A DNA stretch of 64,000 nt from Cryptomeria japonica (taxonomy: Eukaryota > Streptophyta > Pinopsida > Cupressales > Cupressaceae). The stretch spans positions 421,096,257 to 421,160,256 of the forward strand of contig NC_081415.1 of NCBI RefSeq assembly GCF_030272615.1. The letters run 5' to 3'. Position 1 is the first letter of the stretch. Each line of letters opens with the position of its first letter. The notes below the pieces were generated by a model that was not told where the DNA came from, ran no database searches, and worked only from the letters and a program-made list of their open reading frames with translations. Below are positions 10,753 through 23,371 of the stretch, one piece after another. A program made the position numbers and the translations under genes.

Positions 10753-13373
10753 GAGAGCATTTTTGCATGCATATATGTATTGTATCATTGTCTATTTTTT
10801 GGACTGTATCTTGGATGACTCTTGGTAGCCGATTTTGTAGACTTCATTGCACTCTGATATATGAGATGAGATATATATGGAGATCCCATATTTTGATGAT
10901 ATGCAGTTGATTATGTATGGATGTTTATGCAGGATGATGAGTTATGGCTAGATGGATATGTGTATATGTATGCATTTGATGAGATGTTTCTTATATGCAT
11001 GTTTTTATGATGAGTTATGATGTTGGATACTGACATATGAATGCAGGTTTATATATGTATGATTTGTTTTGATTTTTGACGTAATGCTTTATATATGTAA
11101 TGCCATGATGATGATGTATGCTTATGATGATTTATGAACAGGATTTTGGTGTTTCCTATTTTGTTATAATGATGAGATAATGGTATGCAATGATGTTAAT
11201 GTAATGGTTGAATGAATGATGTTATGTGTGGATGTGCATCTAGATGTTTTTAGATGAATGTAATATGGATAAACAAAATGTAAAGTACAAATGTTTATAT
11301 GATAATGCCTGAATGAGTGCATATGTATAATGGATATAAAATGTTATGAACCAATGTTTTATAAACAAGTGGATTTATGATTCTAAATGCGTAAATATGA
11401 TTTAAGTACAAATGATAATGTGATGATACTATAACTAATGTTTTAATAATTGCACCTTAAGGCAATTAAAAAAAGGGGATAATGAATGCAATGTGAATGA
11501 ATCCTAAAATGAGCATAATAAGATACTTAGTAATGAATGAATGCACCTTTTAACTATAAATGAATGTATGCAATAATAAATGATAAAGGATGATAAAATG
11601 ATGATGGATAATCGACACTATATGAATGCCTAGTAAATGATTTTTAAAACAATCAAAGACAATTTGATCCCATGAATGAATCTAATTATTTATGATTGAT
11701 GCAATGATGCAAATGATTTAATGAAAAAAACTAATGTCAAAAAATGAACTATATGTAATGTTAAAAAATGACATGAATGTTCTTAATGCGAGATGCAACT
11801 AAATGCGATGATGATATGACCATGAGGAATGCAAGGTTTTTAAGACTTTGCATGATGCACTGATGATGTATCAGAGTACTCAGTCGTGATTGTATCCAAG
11901 ACCAGTTTTAATGGTCACTTTTGCATATAAAACCTACATATGAATGAATGAATGGGTGATATGCAACGAAATGCAAGATATAAATAGATGAGATGAAATG
12001 ACGATCCATAGTGCTTTATTTTCATCATTGAGCTTTAAAATGTTGGAAGAGAATACAAGCATCTTGACATAATGATTCAAGATGACCTGAGTATTCCTTT
12101 CATGGATTTTATATAGCAAGTTAATACAAACGACTTGATATAAGGGTCAAGTCCACCAGAGTATTGCTTGCGGAACAGACAAGGATTATCTCTGTTCATG
12201 CATGACTTGGATCATCCTCCTTGATCTTAGGCTGATCATATCCTGAGACAAGTGCATACCGTACTAAGAGGTAAAAACCTTTATCCAGTTTGGATGAGGT
12301 AGGAGGAACCAAAGGAAGAGCATTGTACCTGCAAACAAACAGTATATACATAAAGAATAAAGAATAAGGATCCTTGGTAATGGTTCATGCTCACATGGTC
12401 GAGGTATACGCTGTAGTTAGCAAGCCGTAATGATCTATGACTGCATTTTGCATAAGATCACGTAGCTTGGTGAACTTCCCACGTAGACACCATTAGTACA
12501 TGCCCCAGAACTTCATCGGAAATAATGCGCAAACTATACAAAACAATGCTGAAAGATCCCGATACAGATAAACGAATGATTGTACTCACAAATCAACCAA
12601 GTATTTGATAGCTTAACATAATTTTCTTGTCAAACAAAACGTCACTTTTGTCTTTGTTTTGGTAAGGAAGGATGCATCCTTGTTGAAGACAGTTTCTTGA
12701 GTGTTGATGTTGATTGTGTGGTCGATTGATAAGTGGTCATTGTGTGAGTAGTTTGTCAATGTTTGTTTTGGTATCTGCATGGATGAGTATGTACAAGGTG
12801 TTGCCTATGTTTTTGTTGGATTATCGATATTTTCTGATGTTTTTTTTTTTTTGGATTTTTGAATTGTTTTGAATGTTTTTGGATTTTGAATTGTTTTGAA
12901 TGTTTTTGGTATTTTGTGAGACATTTTCCAATGTTTTTGGTAGTTTGATGATTGCTTGAATGAAAAACTTAATGAATCATAAGACAATGTAGAATCCACT
13001 TCCATCAATAGGTTAAAGGCATTGCCCCCATTTTTAGACATGACTATGAAAAAACGGGATGCAAGATGTATGGAGTACTATCATAATTGCAGAGGAATAA
13101 CAAGCCATGGTTTTGGATGGATCGATGTATGTATGAAGTAGATGTGACCGCAACAAGCCTGAAAGACAATGGAGCCATAGCCTTTACGAGTGGCACCTGT
13201 TTGCCAGGTTTTCACCATCGTACTTACCCAAGGTGCCACCGGAGTGGTTGTTCACCGTTTGGATGCATGATTTTTCTTTACTTTTTTGAATGTTTTTGTA
13301 TTTTCTTCAGGTCATTTTTCTGAATGTTTTTGGTATTTTTTGGTATGTAGGGGAGCCTGATGCTCTGTACACC
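10753..13373. other. Spacer between the convergent PMD and gag-pol genes
   Basis: About 2.6 kb without a credible gene. From about 10760 to 12000 the plus strand is dominated by ATGA and ATGT words (GATGATG, AATGAATG). A GAATGTTTTTGGATTTT-type phrase recurs at 12838-12930 and 13285-13340, near the 3' end of gag-pol. It probably holds the 3' ends of both transcripts, so they may overlap here. Confidence 0.6.
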
Positions 13374-14440
13374 TTAGGTATAAAACCGTTTTAGGTGCAT
13401 GTTGTTGATTGGATCTGCAAGCGGTTCTCCTTCTGATGTAGCCAACTGATATGCCCCGGACTCGAATACAGCAGTGACAACATATGGGCCTAGCCAATTT
13501 GATTCAAACTTGCCCTGATGTTCTCTGTTTGGTTGGTTGCGAGGATTCTCTCGTAGAACAAGATCACCTACCTCAAATGTACGAGGTCTAACTCGGTGAT
13601 TGTAGCTTCTGCTCATGCGCTACTGATAGGCTTTGAGATGATTGTACGCAGCTTGTTGCTTCTCATCAAGTAACTCTAAGTACTGAAGACGGGATACTCT
13701 GTAGGCTTCGTCATCTACCAGATTATGCAAGGAAACCCGTAGTGATGGTATCTCGACCTCAATAGGCAAGATAACTTCTGCACCATAGACCAATGAGTAG
13801 GGAGTTGCGCTTGTAGGGGTTCGAATGCTAGTTGGATATGCCCATAGTGCTGGATTCAATTGAACATGCCAATCACGACCGACATCATTGACTGTCTTCT
13901 TGAGGATCCTCAATATGTTTTTATTGGATGCTTCGGCTTGACCATTGCCTTGTGGGTAGTAGGGAGTGGAAAAGTGGTGTTGGATATGAAATTTCTCACA
14001 AAGTTCACGGACATCCTAATTTTTGAAAGGAAGACCATTATCTGTGATGATGGACATGGGCACACCATACCGACAGATGATGTAGTTGAGGATGAATGAG
14101 GCGATCTTCTTGCCGGTGACTTGGGTAAGTGGAACAACTTTGATCCACTTTGTGAAATATTCGGTGGTGGTAATAATGAATTTATGGCCATTGGATGAAG
14201 ATGGATGAATCTTACCCACAAGGTCAAGGCCCCATTGACAAAAAGGCCATGGTGTTGTGATTGGTTGTAGTTCCTGTGCTGGTGCATGTATCAAGTCGCC
14301 ATGAACTTGACATTTCTTGCATTTTCTGACAAAGTAGTAGGAATCCTTTTCCATAGATGGCCAATAGTATCCATTGCGCAGGAGTTTCTTGGCGAGTGAT
14401 GGACCACTTGAATGAGTCTCGCAAATGCCTTCATGGACTT
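13374..14440 (-). other. Integrase domain
   Basis: An HHCC zinc finger (VHEGIC, ETHSSG, RKCKKC) starts near 14435. The catalytic triad is seen as Asp in GLDLVG (14223-14225), Asp in ITDNG (14040-14042) and Glu in GQAEAS (13932-13934). A C-terminal module with NWLGPYVV resembles the GPY/F domain. No chromodomain is seen. Stops at 14016 and 13620 interrupt it. Confidence 0.9.
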
Positions 14441-14764
14441 CTTCCAAAGCCTTTGTTATCTCACCTTGTTCTAGACATCGAAGGAGAGTACCATCAAGAC
14501 TGCGACAGTATAAGGTTTTAGCAATAATGGTATATCGAGCAGTTTGATGAATGAAGGTTTTACGTTGGTTATTGGATTGGTTGGGAGGAAGGGTGTGATC
14601 GCGGAGATAGGTGTAGAATTCACCGTACCATGGGGATTCAGAACCGACAAGGTGACATATCATTTCGGATTCGGGGATATCATAAGCGGGAATCCAAAGC
14701 TGTTCGACCAAGAACTCATAGCGTGTTGAATTCTGTGGAAGATCTAGTAGAGATGTGATGGTAG

Positions 14765-15130
14765 CCATGGTGTCAGCAGCTCGATTCTAAGCTCTTGGTA
14801 TCGGCTCAAAAGTGAGAGTAGTAAATGATGTCTTTAGATTGTCCACCATTTTCTTATATGGCATGAGTTTATCATCCTTGGTTTGATATTCATCTGTTGC
14901 TTGTCGAATGACTAGTTGTGAGTCGCCATATACTTGCAGTTCTTGTAATTTCCATTGTACGGCTAGCCTGAGTCCTGTGATCAAGGCCTCATACTCTGCT
15001 ATGTTGTTAGTGCATGGAAATGTGAGCCTGTAAGACTTTGGGATGCTATCACCTTGAGGTGTGATAAATAGGATGCCTGCCCCCGAGCCATGTCTAGTGT
15101 ATGAACCATCAAAGTATAATTTCCATGGTT
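14765..15130 (-). other. Second, archaeal-type RNase H domain
   Basis: Catalytic residues are visible in YFDGS (Asp at 15108-15110), NIAEYEAL (Glu), VYGDSQLV (Asp) and NRAAD (Asp, just past the stop at 14787). The extra RNase H directly after the first is diagnostic for the Tat group. Confidence 0.87.
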
Positions 15131-15259
15131 GTGTTGTTGTGATCATGAATATCTCTTCATCTAGAAAATTGGAAATGAGAGGATGATCACCTATGAGAGG
15201 TACATCGGCCAACTGATCTGCAATAACTTGACCTTTGATAGCTTTACAGTCCACGTACT

Positions 15260-15626
15260 CGATGTCAAATTCACTTAGAATCATTACCCATTGGGCCAAG
15301 CGACCTGTCAATGCTGCTTTGCTGAGTAAATACTTGAGTGGATCAATCTTTGCAATGAGTTGTACTTTGTGTGTTAACAGATAGTGCCTCAGTTTAGTGG
15401 CTGCTAAGATTACTGCTAGGCAAGCTCGCTCAATAGGGGTGTAATTGAGTTCATAGCCCACCAGTGTGTGAGAGATGTAGTAAACAACACACTCTTTTCC
15501 TTCTGCATTATGTTGTGTCAGTAGTACACCCAATGCTATACTTGTTGCTGAGATATAGAGTAACAACGGTCTACTTGGATCTAGTGGCATCAGCAATGGT
15601 GGATTCATGAGATAGTCTTTAAGCAT
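15260..15626 (-). other. First RNase H domain (degenerate)
   Basis: The region LLLYISATSIALGVLL to EFDIEYV aligns with the ordinary Ty3/gypsy RNase H. The first catalytic Asp, expected after SAT, is Ser, while the Glu in YTPIERACLA is present. Loss of activity in this copy fits Tat elements, where a second RNase H takes over. Confidence 0.78.
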
Positions 15627-15899
15627 CTGAAATGCTTGTTGGCATCAGGCATCCCACTGAAAGTGGATGTTCTTGTGTAGCAAATGTGTAAATGGGTGAC
15701 ACTTATCAGCCAGTTGTGCGATGAATCTACGGATAGATTGGAGCCGTCCTTGTAGTGTCCTTAGCTGACTGATATTCTTTGGAGGTGGCATGTCCATGAT
15801 TGCCTTAACCTTTGCTGGATCGACCTCAATGCCTTTGCTTGAGACAATGTATCCTAGAAATTTCCCGGAGGTGACTCCAAAGACACATTTCTTTGGGTT

Positions 15900-16517
15900 G
15901 AGTCGAACATGGTATTGTTCCAGTCTATCAAAGATTTTATCTAAGATGTGGAGATGCCCTTCTTTGGTGAGTGATTTTGCTAGTAAGTCATCAACATAAT
16001 CTTCCATCATAGTATGCATCATGTCATGGAAGATGGTGGTCATTGCTCTTTGATAGGTCGCTCCTGCATTCTTTAGACCGAAAGGCATTACATTTCAGCA
16101 ATATGTGCCCCATGGACATGTGAAGGCTATCTTATGTTGATCTTCTGGTGCGATCTTTATATGATTGTATCCTGAAAAGCCATCCATAAGTGAAAGCATG
16201 GCATGTCCCGCTGTCAGATCCACTATGATGTCGATATTTGGAAGGGGGAAGTCATCATTAGGATAGGCCTTATTTAGATCTCTGAAGTCAATACAAATGC
16301 AGATGCCCCCTTTTGGTTTGCCGACAGGCACAATATTGGAGATCCATTCTGCATAATCAATTGGTCTAATGAAACCAACATCTAGGAGTTTCTTGAGTTC
16401 TGTTTTGACTAGCACTGCAATTTGAGGATGCATTTTACGAAGCTTTTGCTTGACAGGTTTTGCTCCTTCTGCTACGGTAAGGTGATGCATGACTAAATCA
16501 GGATCAAGCCCAGGCAT
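15900..16517 (-). other. Reverse transcriptase domain
   Basis: Conserved blocks include FRDLNKAYP, SLMDGFSGYN, MPFGLKNAGATYQ and the catalytic YVDD at 15987-15998. The polymerase aspartates are intact, but a TGA at 16095-16097 divides the domain just before MPFGLKNA. Confidence 0.92.
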
Positions 16518-17744
16518 GTCTGCATATGACCATGCAAAGTTGATCTGACGCCTCTGGAAGAACTCTATAAACTTAGGCTATTCCTCTGGAGTGAGAAGAG
16601 ATGCCAGATGTACGAGGTGAGGATTTTCAGGAGTCCCCACATTGTATTCTTTGGTTTGCTCGATGAGAATCGTTGATCTTTCTTGTTGTGTACTATCAGG
16701 GAGAATGTCAAACCCTTCATCCTCAGGCGCCTTAGAGAGGTTTTCACCATTGGATACGCTCTTTCTTTTTACTTTTGTTGGATCAAATAGTGCCACAGTG
16801 TGGTTTTCACTGGAAGATCCATGTTTTATTGTTATGTTTTTGCAGCTGAAAGGTTTGGCATCCGCCCCGAAGTATGCTGCGCTATTAAGTTCGATGGCGA
16901 ATCCAGCTTTGTGATCCCCACTTGGTAGGTTATCCCTTAATTCCAAAAAGTCAATGATGGCCTCATCGTTTTGGAAGAGGTCAAGACATGGGGGATTTGG
17001 TTGGTTCCATTCGATGAGTTCAGGGTGGATAATGGGCATTACTTCATCGATTAGGTTAAGTGCGTTAGATGTATCAGTGAGGGTTAAGACGTTATGGTGA
17101 AGGTCGTTGATGGTACTCTCCCTGTCAAAATCAGGCATAGGATGAGATGTAGGGTCTGTGGAAGATGTTTCCAGTTCAGGAACCCAAGTGGTCTTTATCT
17201 ATGCTTCTCCGTAAATAGGGATGCCTTTGCGTGGTGGAGGTGGTGATGTGTCTTCCTCATCTGAAGTGTTAAGCTGTACAGAATCAAATTCCCACTCATG
17301 TGAGTCGGTCTCTGAGTCACTTTCCAGCATCCGATTACTATACCATACTGGGATGTTTTTTGAGTTAAATACTGCAGGTGTGATTGGTTGATGTACCTTT
17401 GTAGTGATTGGTGTTGCAGGAAGGTTGATGGGGATTAAAGGATCTGGTATAGGGAGTATCGGTAATATTGACTCTGTGGCTTCTGTTGGTACTGCTGGTG
17501 CCATGGATACTGCAGCGGGTTCTGATACAGTTGCTGCTACTAATGGTACTTTTGATGTGATGGCTGCTGTGGATGGGATTACTGGTTCGATGGGTGGAAT
17601 GAGTGGCATTAGTGATGGTTGTGTTGGGATTCTAAGCCTCGGTGGGGCAGTTGTGATGGTGCTCAATGCTGCTTTGATAATGAAAGGTGTCCTTTTTGTA
17701 GTAGACTGACATAATGGTTTGCTGGGTTTTCCTTTGAATTTGAG

Positions 17745-17900
17745 CTTAGGAAATATCTCTTTTTCAAAGCCTAGGCCTGTATTACCTTTGGGCTTTAATT
17801 CCGGCAACAGAGGTTCATGTCATCCTTGTTTGCAATATCCTAAAGCACTCTGACCATCATACCCCATTCTTTGCATAATGAGGAGGCCTTTGCCATACTG
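17745..17900 (-). other. G-patch domain between protease and reverse transcriptase
   Basis: The sequence YGKGLLIMQRMGYDGQSALG, then a stop at 17820, then PKGNTGLGF has the spaced glycines and MGY core of G-patch domains. G-patches bind nucleic acid or helicases and occur next to the protease in betaretroviruses and in some plant LTR elements. A Pro/Ala/Thr/Val-rich linker (about 17700-17370) follows. Confidence 0.75.
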
Positions 17901-18299
17901 ATCCGTAGGAAGTCTAACTTGTGGCATATTAGTGGTGATGGGATCTTTATAGATCCAGTCCGCTAAGTCCTCCTCTTGGGTTTCTTCTTCTTGACTCTTT
18001 CCAAGGATGAAAGGCGTCAAAGCACATGCTGGTGTGACCAGTGGTTGTCAGAGTACCTGTTGTGGTTTACCATGTGTTCTAGGGGAAATGGGCATTTGTC
18101 CCACACAAAAGAGTTCACTCAAGTTGTATTCCCCAGGACCTTCCTCTGCTATCTTCATCTTAAGCTTTTCTTGCTTGGGTATAGTGGTGTTCGAACTAGC
18201 AAAAGAGGTGGGACTTATATATGATGTGGAAGAAATGGCTTCTCTATTATTAGGAATGGTAATCTCTGGTTGATGGCTGATATTATGGCAATATGCAAA

Positions 18300-18690
18300 G
18301 GGATTTGCATCGCCCAGGATTGTGATCTCTACACCGTTATGTAGGAACTTGATACATTGATGGTAGGTAGATGGAACGACTTGCATGGCATGTATCCAGG
18401 GTCTCCCTAACAATAGATTATATGGCAGAGGAAGGTCCAGAACCTGACAGATGATGTGCTTTACCACAGGGCCCACTTGAATTGGTAGTACCACAACTCC
18501 TTTGGATGACCACTCTGCATCATCATAGGCTTTGATTGTGATCTTCTTACGAGGATCCACTGATTCTATCGCATATCCCAATGCCGTGACCAACTGTAGT
18601 GTACAAATATTTAGGCCTGCTCCATTGTTGATCAAGACTCGTTTGATCCTATGCTGGTTAATAAATCCTTCGATGTGGAGTGAGGCGTTA
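18300..18690 (-). other. Retropepsin-like protease domain, active-site Asp replaced
   Basis: The active-site loop reads VLINNGAGLNI (about 18612-18645) where this family has Asp at the first N of NNG. The codon is AAT, one G-to-A step from GAT. Downstream LLGRPWIHAM matches the conserved retropepsin segment ahead of the C-terminal strand. As seen, the domain could not cleave the polyprotein. Confidence 0.82.
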
Positions 18691-19169
18691 TGAGGTTGCT
18701 GGAAGGAAGAATTGTCACTTTTGGAAAAAGTGAGACAAGGTGATGACTTTAGACTTCCAACCATGGCTTGAAATTGGTCTATATTCAGATTTGCAGGGAC
18801 TGACACCTCTTGGAGTGCTTGATCCAAGATAGTTTTATGAGAGGGCGATAGGCGCAATAGCTCTAAAATGGATATAAGCGCAGGCATTTTATCTAATTGT
18901 TCCACAAGATTGTACTGCTTTGGGATGGAGGTGGTGCCTTGTGGAGCTGCCTTAATGATAACCTTACCGTGACGTGTAACAACATTGCAATTTGAGTTGG
19001 GATTTTTTAAGGTTATAGTTGCAACTTGTTCACTGGCATCATACAGATGATTTACAGTGTAATTATACGTAGCCTGCGTATAATCTGTGGTATCAGTGCC
19101 TCGCCTGGAAGTGGAAGGACCCCTTTGATCTTGTGATGGAAGTGGATTTTTGAACATCAGATGATCATT

Positions 19170-20681
19170 ATTTGTTGTTTTTGGGTCATGTCCTTCAATT
19201 TCAATTTCTCCTCGGTCAATAAGATCCTGAATAAGATCTTTTAATCGGTGACAATTACTTGTCTTGTGTCCTCTTCCTTGATGGAATTCACAGTGTTCAG
19301 TATCTCTCCACCATGCCGGTTTGACCTGAGGCTCATAGTTTGATAGCTTAGGTAGAGTGACCAAATTTTGAGAAATGAGTTGTCGCAATACTGTTTCAAT
19401 GGGTTCCCCTAAGGGAGTGTATGTGCGTTTCTATTTTTGCTGACGAGGTCTAGGTTCATCATGAGATGTGATGCGACCTTGATTGGAAGGAACATTTGTG
19501 TTATTCTGAGGTGGAGGATTTTGTCCTGCAAACCGAACCACAGGTTGTGCATTTTGGATAGTCTGGGCTTCCACAACCCCATCATTGATGATATTCTTAT
19601 TTTTATTCCAGAAGTTTGGTTTATCGCTATTGAAGCGTGGGCGAGGACCATCTTTTGGTTCATTTAAGATTTTGATGAGTACTTTCTTGATGAGTGCCCT
19701 TTCACATTTCAAACCCTTGGTGATCATATCATTAAAAGAGTCTGTGTCTTTGACATCCAGGTGAAATTCCATTTCTTTGTTTAAGTTGGAAATGAATATT
19801 TCCACTAGTTCTCGTTCAGGTAACTGAAGAGAACGTCTGCTAGACATTTGGCGCCATCGTTGCAAGAATACTGAGAATAGTTCACTTGGTTTTTGTTTGG
19901 TGTTGCACAGATCAGCCATGGTGATGTCGCGTTCAATGTTATGAGAGTAATGAGCTAGAAACTTCTAGATGAGTTCCTCAAATGTTCTAATGCCACCTGG
20001 TAGTCGGGAAAACCATGATGTGGTTGTTCCTCCCAAGCTTTGGGGAAAAAGGCGCATTAGGTAGGTGTCTTCATATGCCACTTCGAGGCAAGCGGAATGA
20101 AATTCTCTGACATGATCACAGGGATCTCCCTTTCCTCTATATTTTTCAAATTTGGGTGTTTCAAATCCTTAGGGAAAGGGTGGCATAAAAAGATTCTGAT
20201 CAAAAGGATAAGGACATATGTCATTGAGTGAGAATTGGTTAGTTTTGACACCACTATGAAGTTGTTGGGCGAGATTCTCGACTTGTTGCCGCAACATCTC
20301 CATTCCATTTGGAGGAGGAGGTGGTGGGTTACCTCGAGGAATGTTATTTCTGATGGGATCTCTACCTCTTTCCTCTTCATGGCGACTTTGTCTTTCCGAT
20401 GCTTGTCTTAATTGGGCAAGATCAAAGTCAGAGGGGAGTTTTGCTCCTTCTTGAGCAAGCTTTAAAAAGTGAGCATCCGCATTGCTCCTCAGTATTTTGT
20501 CAAACAGTCTGTTAAAGAGAGGGTTATGCTGAGCCCTTTCTATTGTTGCAGGAGTGGGAGTACTTGGGTTTTCATCATTTGCATTTCCTCCAATTGCTTC
20601 TTGAAATTTATTGAGATTTTCTTCTTCTTCTTCTTCTATTTCTATTTCTTGTTGCCTTGACTATGATCGGGTTTGAGCCAT
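19170..20681 (-). pseudogene. Gag region of the inner element
   Basis: The N-terminus carries a run of Glu residues and a Pro-rich stretch before the capsid-like domain (about 20160-19600), with segments such as GTTTSWFSRLPGGI and FLQRWRQMSSR that are typical of the plant retrotransposon Gag family. A C-x2-H-x4-H-x4-C nucleic-acid-binding knuckle (CEFHQGRGHKTSNC) lies at about 19251-19292. Gag would form the virus-like particle and package RNA. Stops at 20661, 20169, 19965 and 19431 break it. Confidence 0.88.
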
Positions 20682-23371
20682 TTTGTTTATGAGTCTTTGT
20701 TGAAGTTGAGTGAAAATGATGATGATTTTTTGATGAAATGAGAGATTGATGATTGGTGAATTGTGTTGCATGTGGATCTCTAGCACTTTTAAGGTAGATG
20801 TAACCGAAATTCCTTCTTTGAATTGCTTGCTTGTTTGATAAGATTTTGATGTGATAAGGTGTAGAGAAATCTGAGATGTGTTACAGATTTAACTACCTAG
20901 TAATGAGAGGATTCACTCATGAACTAGTTTTAACCTACGTAGATGTGTCTCTTAGGATGAGCTTATCCTAGATGTAGAAACAATCTAAAAGGTGATGTGA
21001 AGTGTTTGATTCAAACAATATCTAAAAGAGAACTTTGGGACAAGAACCGCTTAATGTTTTGAGAGTTTGGAATGAATTGATGATGAAGTGACGATGGATG
21101 AATAAGATGATGGATGAAATGTTTTCAACTTCAATAAAAGCTTTGTGTTACAAATGGGACAAACTCTACCTCTTCCCTTTCAGGTGTTGGTGGTTTTTCT
21201 CGAGTTGTGTTGTATGTGATACAGATGTTTGGGAAAAAGTTGGGATTAATCTTACCTCCTTGGTTTTTGTGATAACTCAGAGCTCTATATTGCATAAAAG
21301 CTTTGCGGTTCAATGATTCTGAATCAAATTCGTTTGTTTTGCCTTGAAGGTAGAGGCGCATGTGACGCAGAAAAACTCTATGAGAGACAAAGATTTGTCT
21401 ATTTATATAGAAGAATTTCCTCCTTTGGATCAAAGCCTTTGAGCTTAATGGTCTTCTTTTGATATTATGATGACGCTTCTTCTTTCGCAAGATGTGAAGA
21501 ATGGTCATAAAATTTGACTCTTTGTTGTTTTGCACTTTTTTTTTGATGTGTTTGGTTGTTTTGTAAGATGTTGGATGAATACTTTGTTTTTGGGATTGAT
21601 TTTTTGATTTGATGTTTCTTTGACAAGAAAACAAAGCAAGCACACAAACACAAGAATGTTGCCCCAAAGGCACAAATGAGTATGGGTCTAGATCAACCCA
21701 ATCCTTGGACTTGTATATGATCCTTCCTTTAGATGTATTTTAAGGTGTATTTCCAAAGCCTGAAGTCGGCTCAATTTGCACTTGGTCTTTAAAATGAACA
21801 CACTTCAAACACTTTTTATCCCTAAGGTCAAATGGCCAGTTGTGATAAATTTAGCCCACATCTTGATATTTCTTCGACTTTGGTACTACATACTTTATGA
21901 ATCCCGCCGTGGCAGGTAAGGATGTGATATACTAAGTCTTGCACGAGCATAACAAATAGATGATCCCTATGATGGGGGAGTCACCACTTTTATCAAGCCA
22001 CAAGTGACTTTTCAAAAAGCTATGTTTCTACTCAAGGAAATATGTATGGTGAGTATCTTGGGAGCAAAACCATCTATGCTCTTGCACTAAATTATATCGC
22101 AAATATCCTCAATCAATAGAACGGGTGGGATACTACTTAAAGGTATTTAGTCATGTTCGATGTTTTTGGACATAAGTTCATTCTGCAGTGACTCACTTAA
22201 GAGCCTTGTAACTGGTGGTGGGGCCCATTTGTCCTTTCGGCTAGTTACATTGTAGGAACAACTATACCCAAGGCTACAACTTTCGCTCTCACCTGATTTC
22301 TATAGCGGCTCGAAGGATTTACCGCTCGAGGTTGTTCCCAAGAGTATCGATCCTTTGGCAGGCCTCTCTTAAAAAGATAAAATTTGAGTGTTACTAACAC
22401 TTTTCTCTTGCACCTAGGACCACGAAAGCCAAGGGAGAGGATAGTGTGTGTTAGAGGTAGGACCACTTGACCGACTTTTTGCACAAGCGTGCCAAACACG
22501 AAAAACACTTGTTCTTTTTAACCCATCATCACAAATGTGGTCTAACTATTTGGAGATGTTGCTCCAAAAATCATGATGTTCTTTTTATCTTTCAAAGGCA
22601 ATATGTTTTGTAAACTAGGAATGGGAAGTCCTGGTCAACTTAACAAAAAAACACGTTTTGCATAAAGTAAATCGCTTGTGCAAAATTGAGACAAGTTGAT
22701 TGTAAGTTTTTAATTGCACCAAAATTTGAAGTGTGGCTTGTAAATTCTTTAGTTTGATGCAAGGAAATCAAATTGTTGATTTTAAGCCCCAAAAGAAAAT
22801 GAGTCCTAACTTGCAATGAAAGCAAATGTTTCTTTTGTTCAATTTTTAATGCACCAAAAGACGAGTGAGTCTAACTAGAAAACAAGGAAGATTTGTTTTT
22901 GTTCAAGTTTTAAAAGCACCAAAAAGACAAGTTTGTGATTTTTTTATGGTGAGTTTTAAACCTGCACAAACAACAAATTGTTAGTAAAATCTATGTCCAA
23001 GGGGTGCTTCCACAAGCCTAAAATTTCCAATTTTTTGGTTACAAGGTGATTTTTACGACATTCTGTTACAATAGTGCTAGTCTGTGTTTGAATAGAAGCG
23101 CTATTTAACACAAACACGCCGAAAGAAGGGAAAGACAGAGAGGCAAAAGCGCTGAAAAAGGGTTAATAGCACCAAAACAACGTCAAAAGTGCCAAAACGG
23201 TACCAAAAGTGCTGAACTTGAGATAATAGCGCTATTGTAAGAATAATAGCGCTAAAAGCATAAGTGTCGATAGCGCTAGAACGAGTTCAATAGCGCCAAA
23301 GTGCAACCTGTGTGACATTTTCAACATTCAAACATGTTAGTTTAAAAAAAAAATGATATTTTTGGTGCTTG
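20682..23371 (-). other. Leader of the inner element between primer site and gag
   Basis: A 2.7-kb untranslated stretch. It contains the right AGCGCT-type repeat cluster (23070-23306) and phrases such as GCACCAAAA and AAAAGTGCC repeated loosely between 22700 and 23000. Minus-strand frames at 21131-21673 and 22245-22508 show no recognisable domain, and I do not call them genes. A leader intron is possible but I cannot prove it. Confidence 0.55.
23070..23306 (-). repeat. Cluster of degenerate AGCGCT-type repeats, right
   Basis: About ten copies of AATAGCGCTA, AAAGCGCTG or decayed forms (ATAGCACC, AAAGTGCTG) lie about 65-300 bp inside the primer binding site, within the gag leader. Read on the minus strand they give AGCGCTTTTG-like words, matching the left cluster in its own transcript direction. 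Confidence 0.78.

Larger units (their letters stand above)
13374..20681 (-). pseudogene. gag-pol polyprotein of the inner Tat element, 13 nonsense mutations
   Basis: From the ATG at 20679-20681 to a TAA at 13374-13376 one frame of about 2435 codons is preserved without a frameshift. In-frame stops occur at 20661, 20169, 19965, 19431, 18048, 17820, 17199, 16578, 16095, 15645, 14787, 14016 and 13620 (lowest coordinate of each codon). Eight are TAG, one is TAA and four are TGA, all one C-to-T change (either strand) from CAG, CAA, CGA or TGG. Domain order is Gag, CHHC knuckle, retropepsin, G-patch, Pro/Ala-rich linker, RT, RNase H, archaeal-type RNase H, integrase. Gag and Pol share one frame, so no frameshifting signal is needed. 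Confidence 0.93.

Noticed and set aside
13087..13323. 78-codon plus-strand frame between PMD and integrase
   Set aside because: No domain, and it lies in a low-complexity spacer.
20057..20380. 107-codon minus-strand frame
   Set aside because: Shadow of Gag; the true Gag phase overlaps it and carries recognisable domains.
21131..21673. 180-codon minus-strand frame in the inner element's leader
   Set aside because: Composition is low-complexity (Lys/Gln/Asn-rich), there is no motif, and it lies in the untranslated leader; kept as unsupported.
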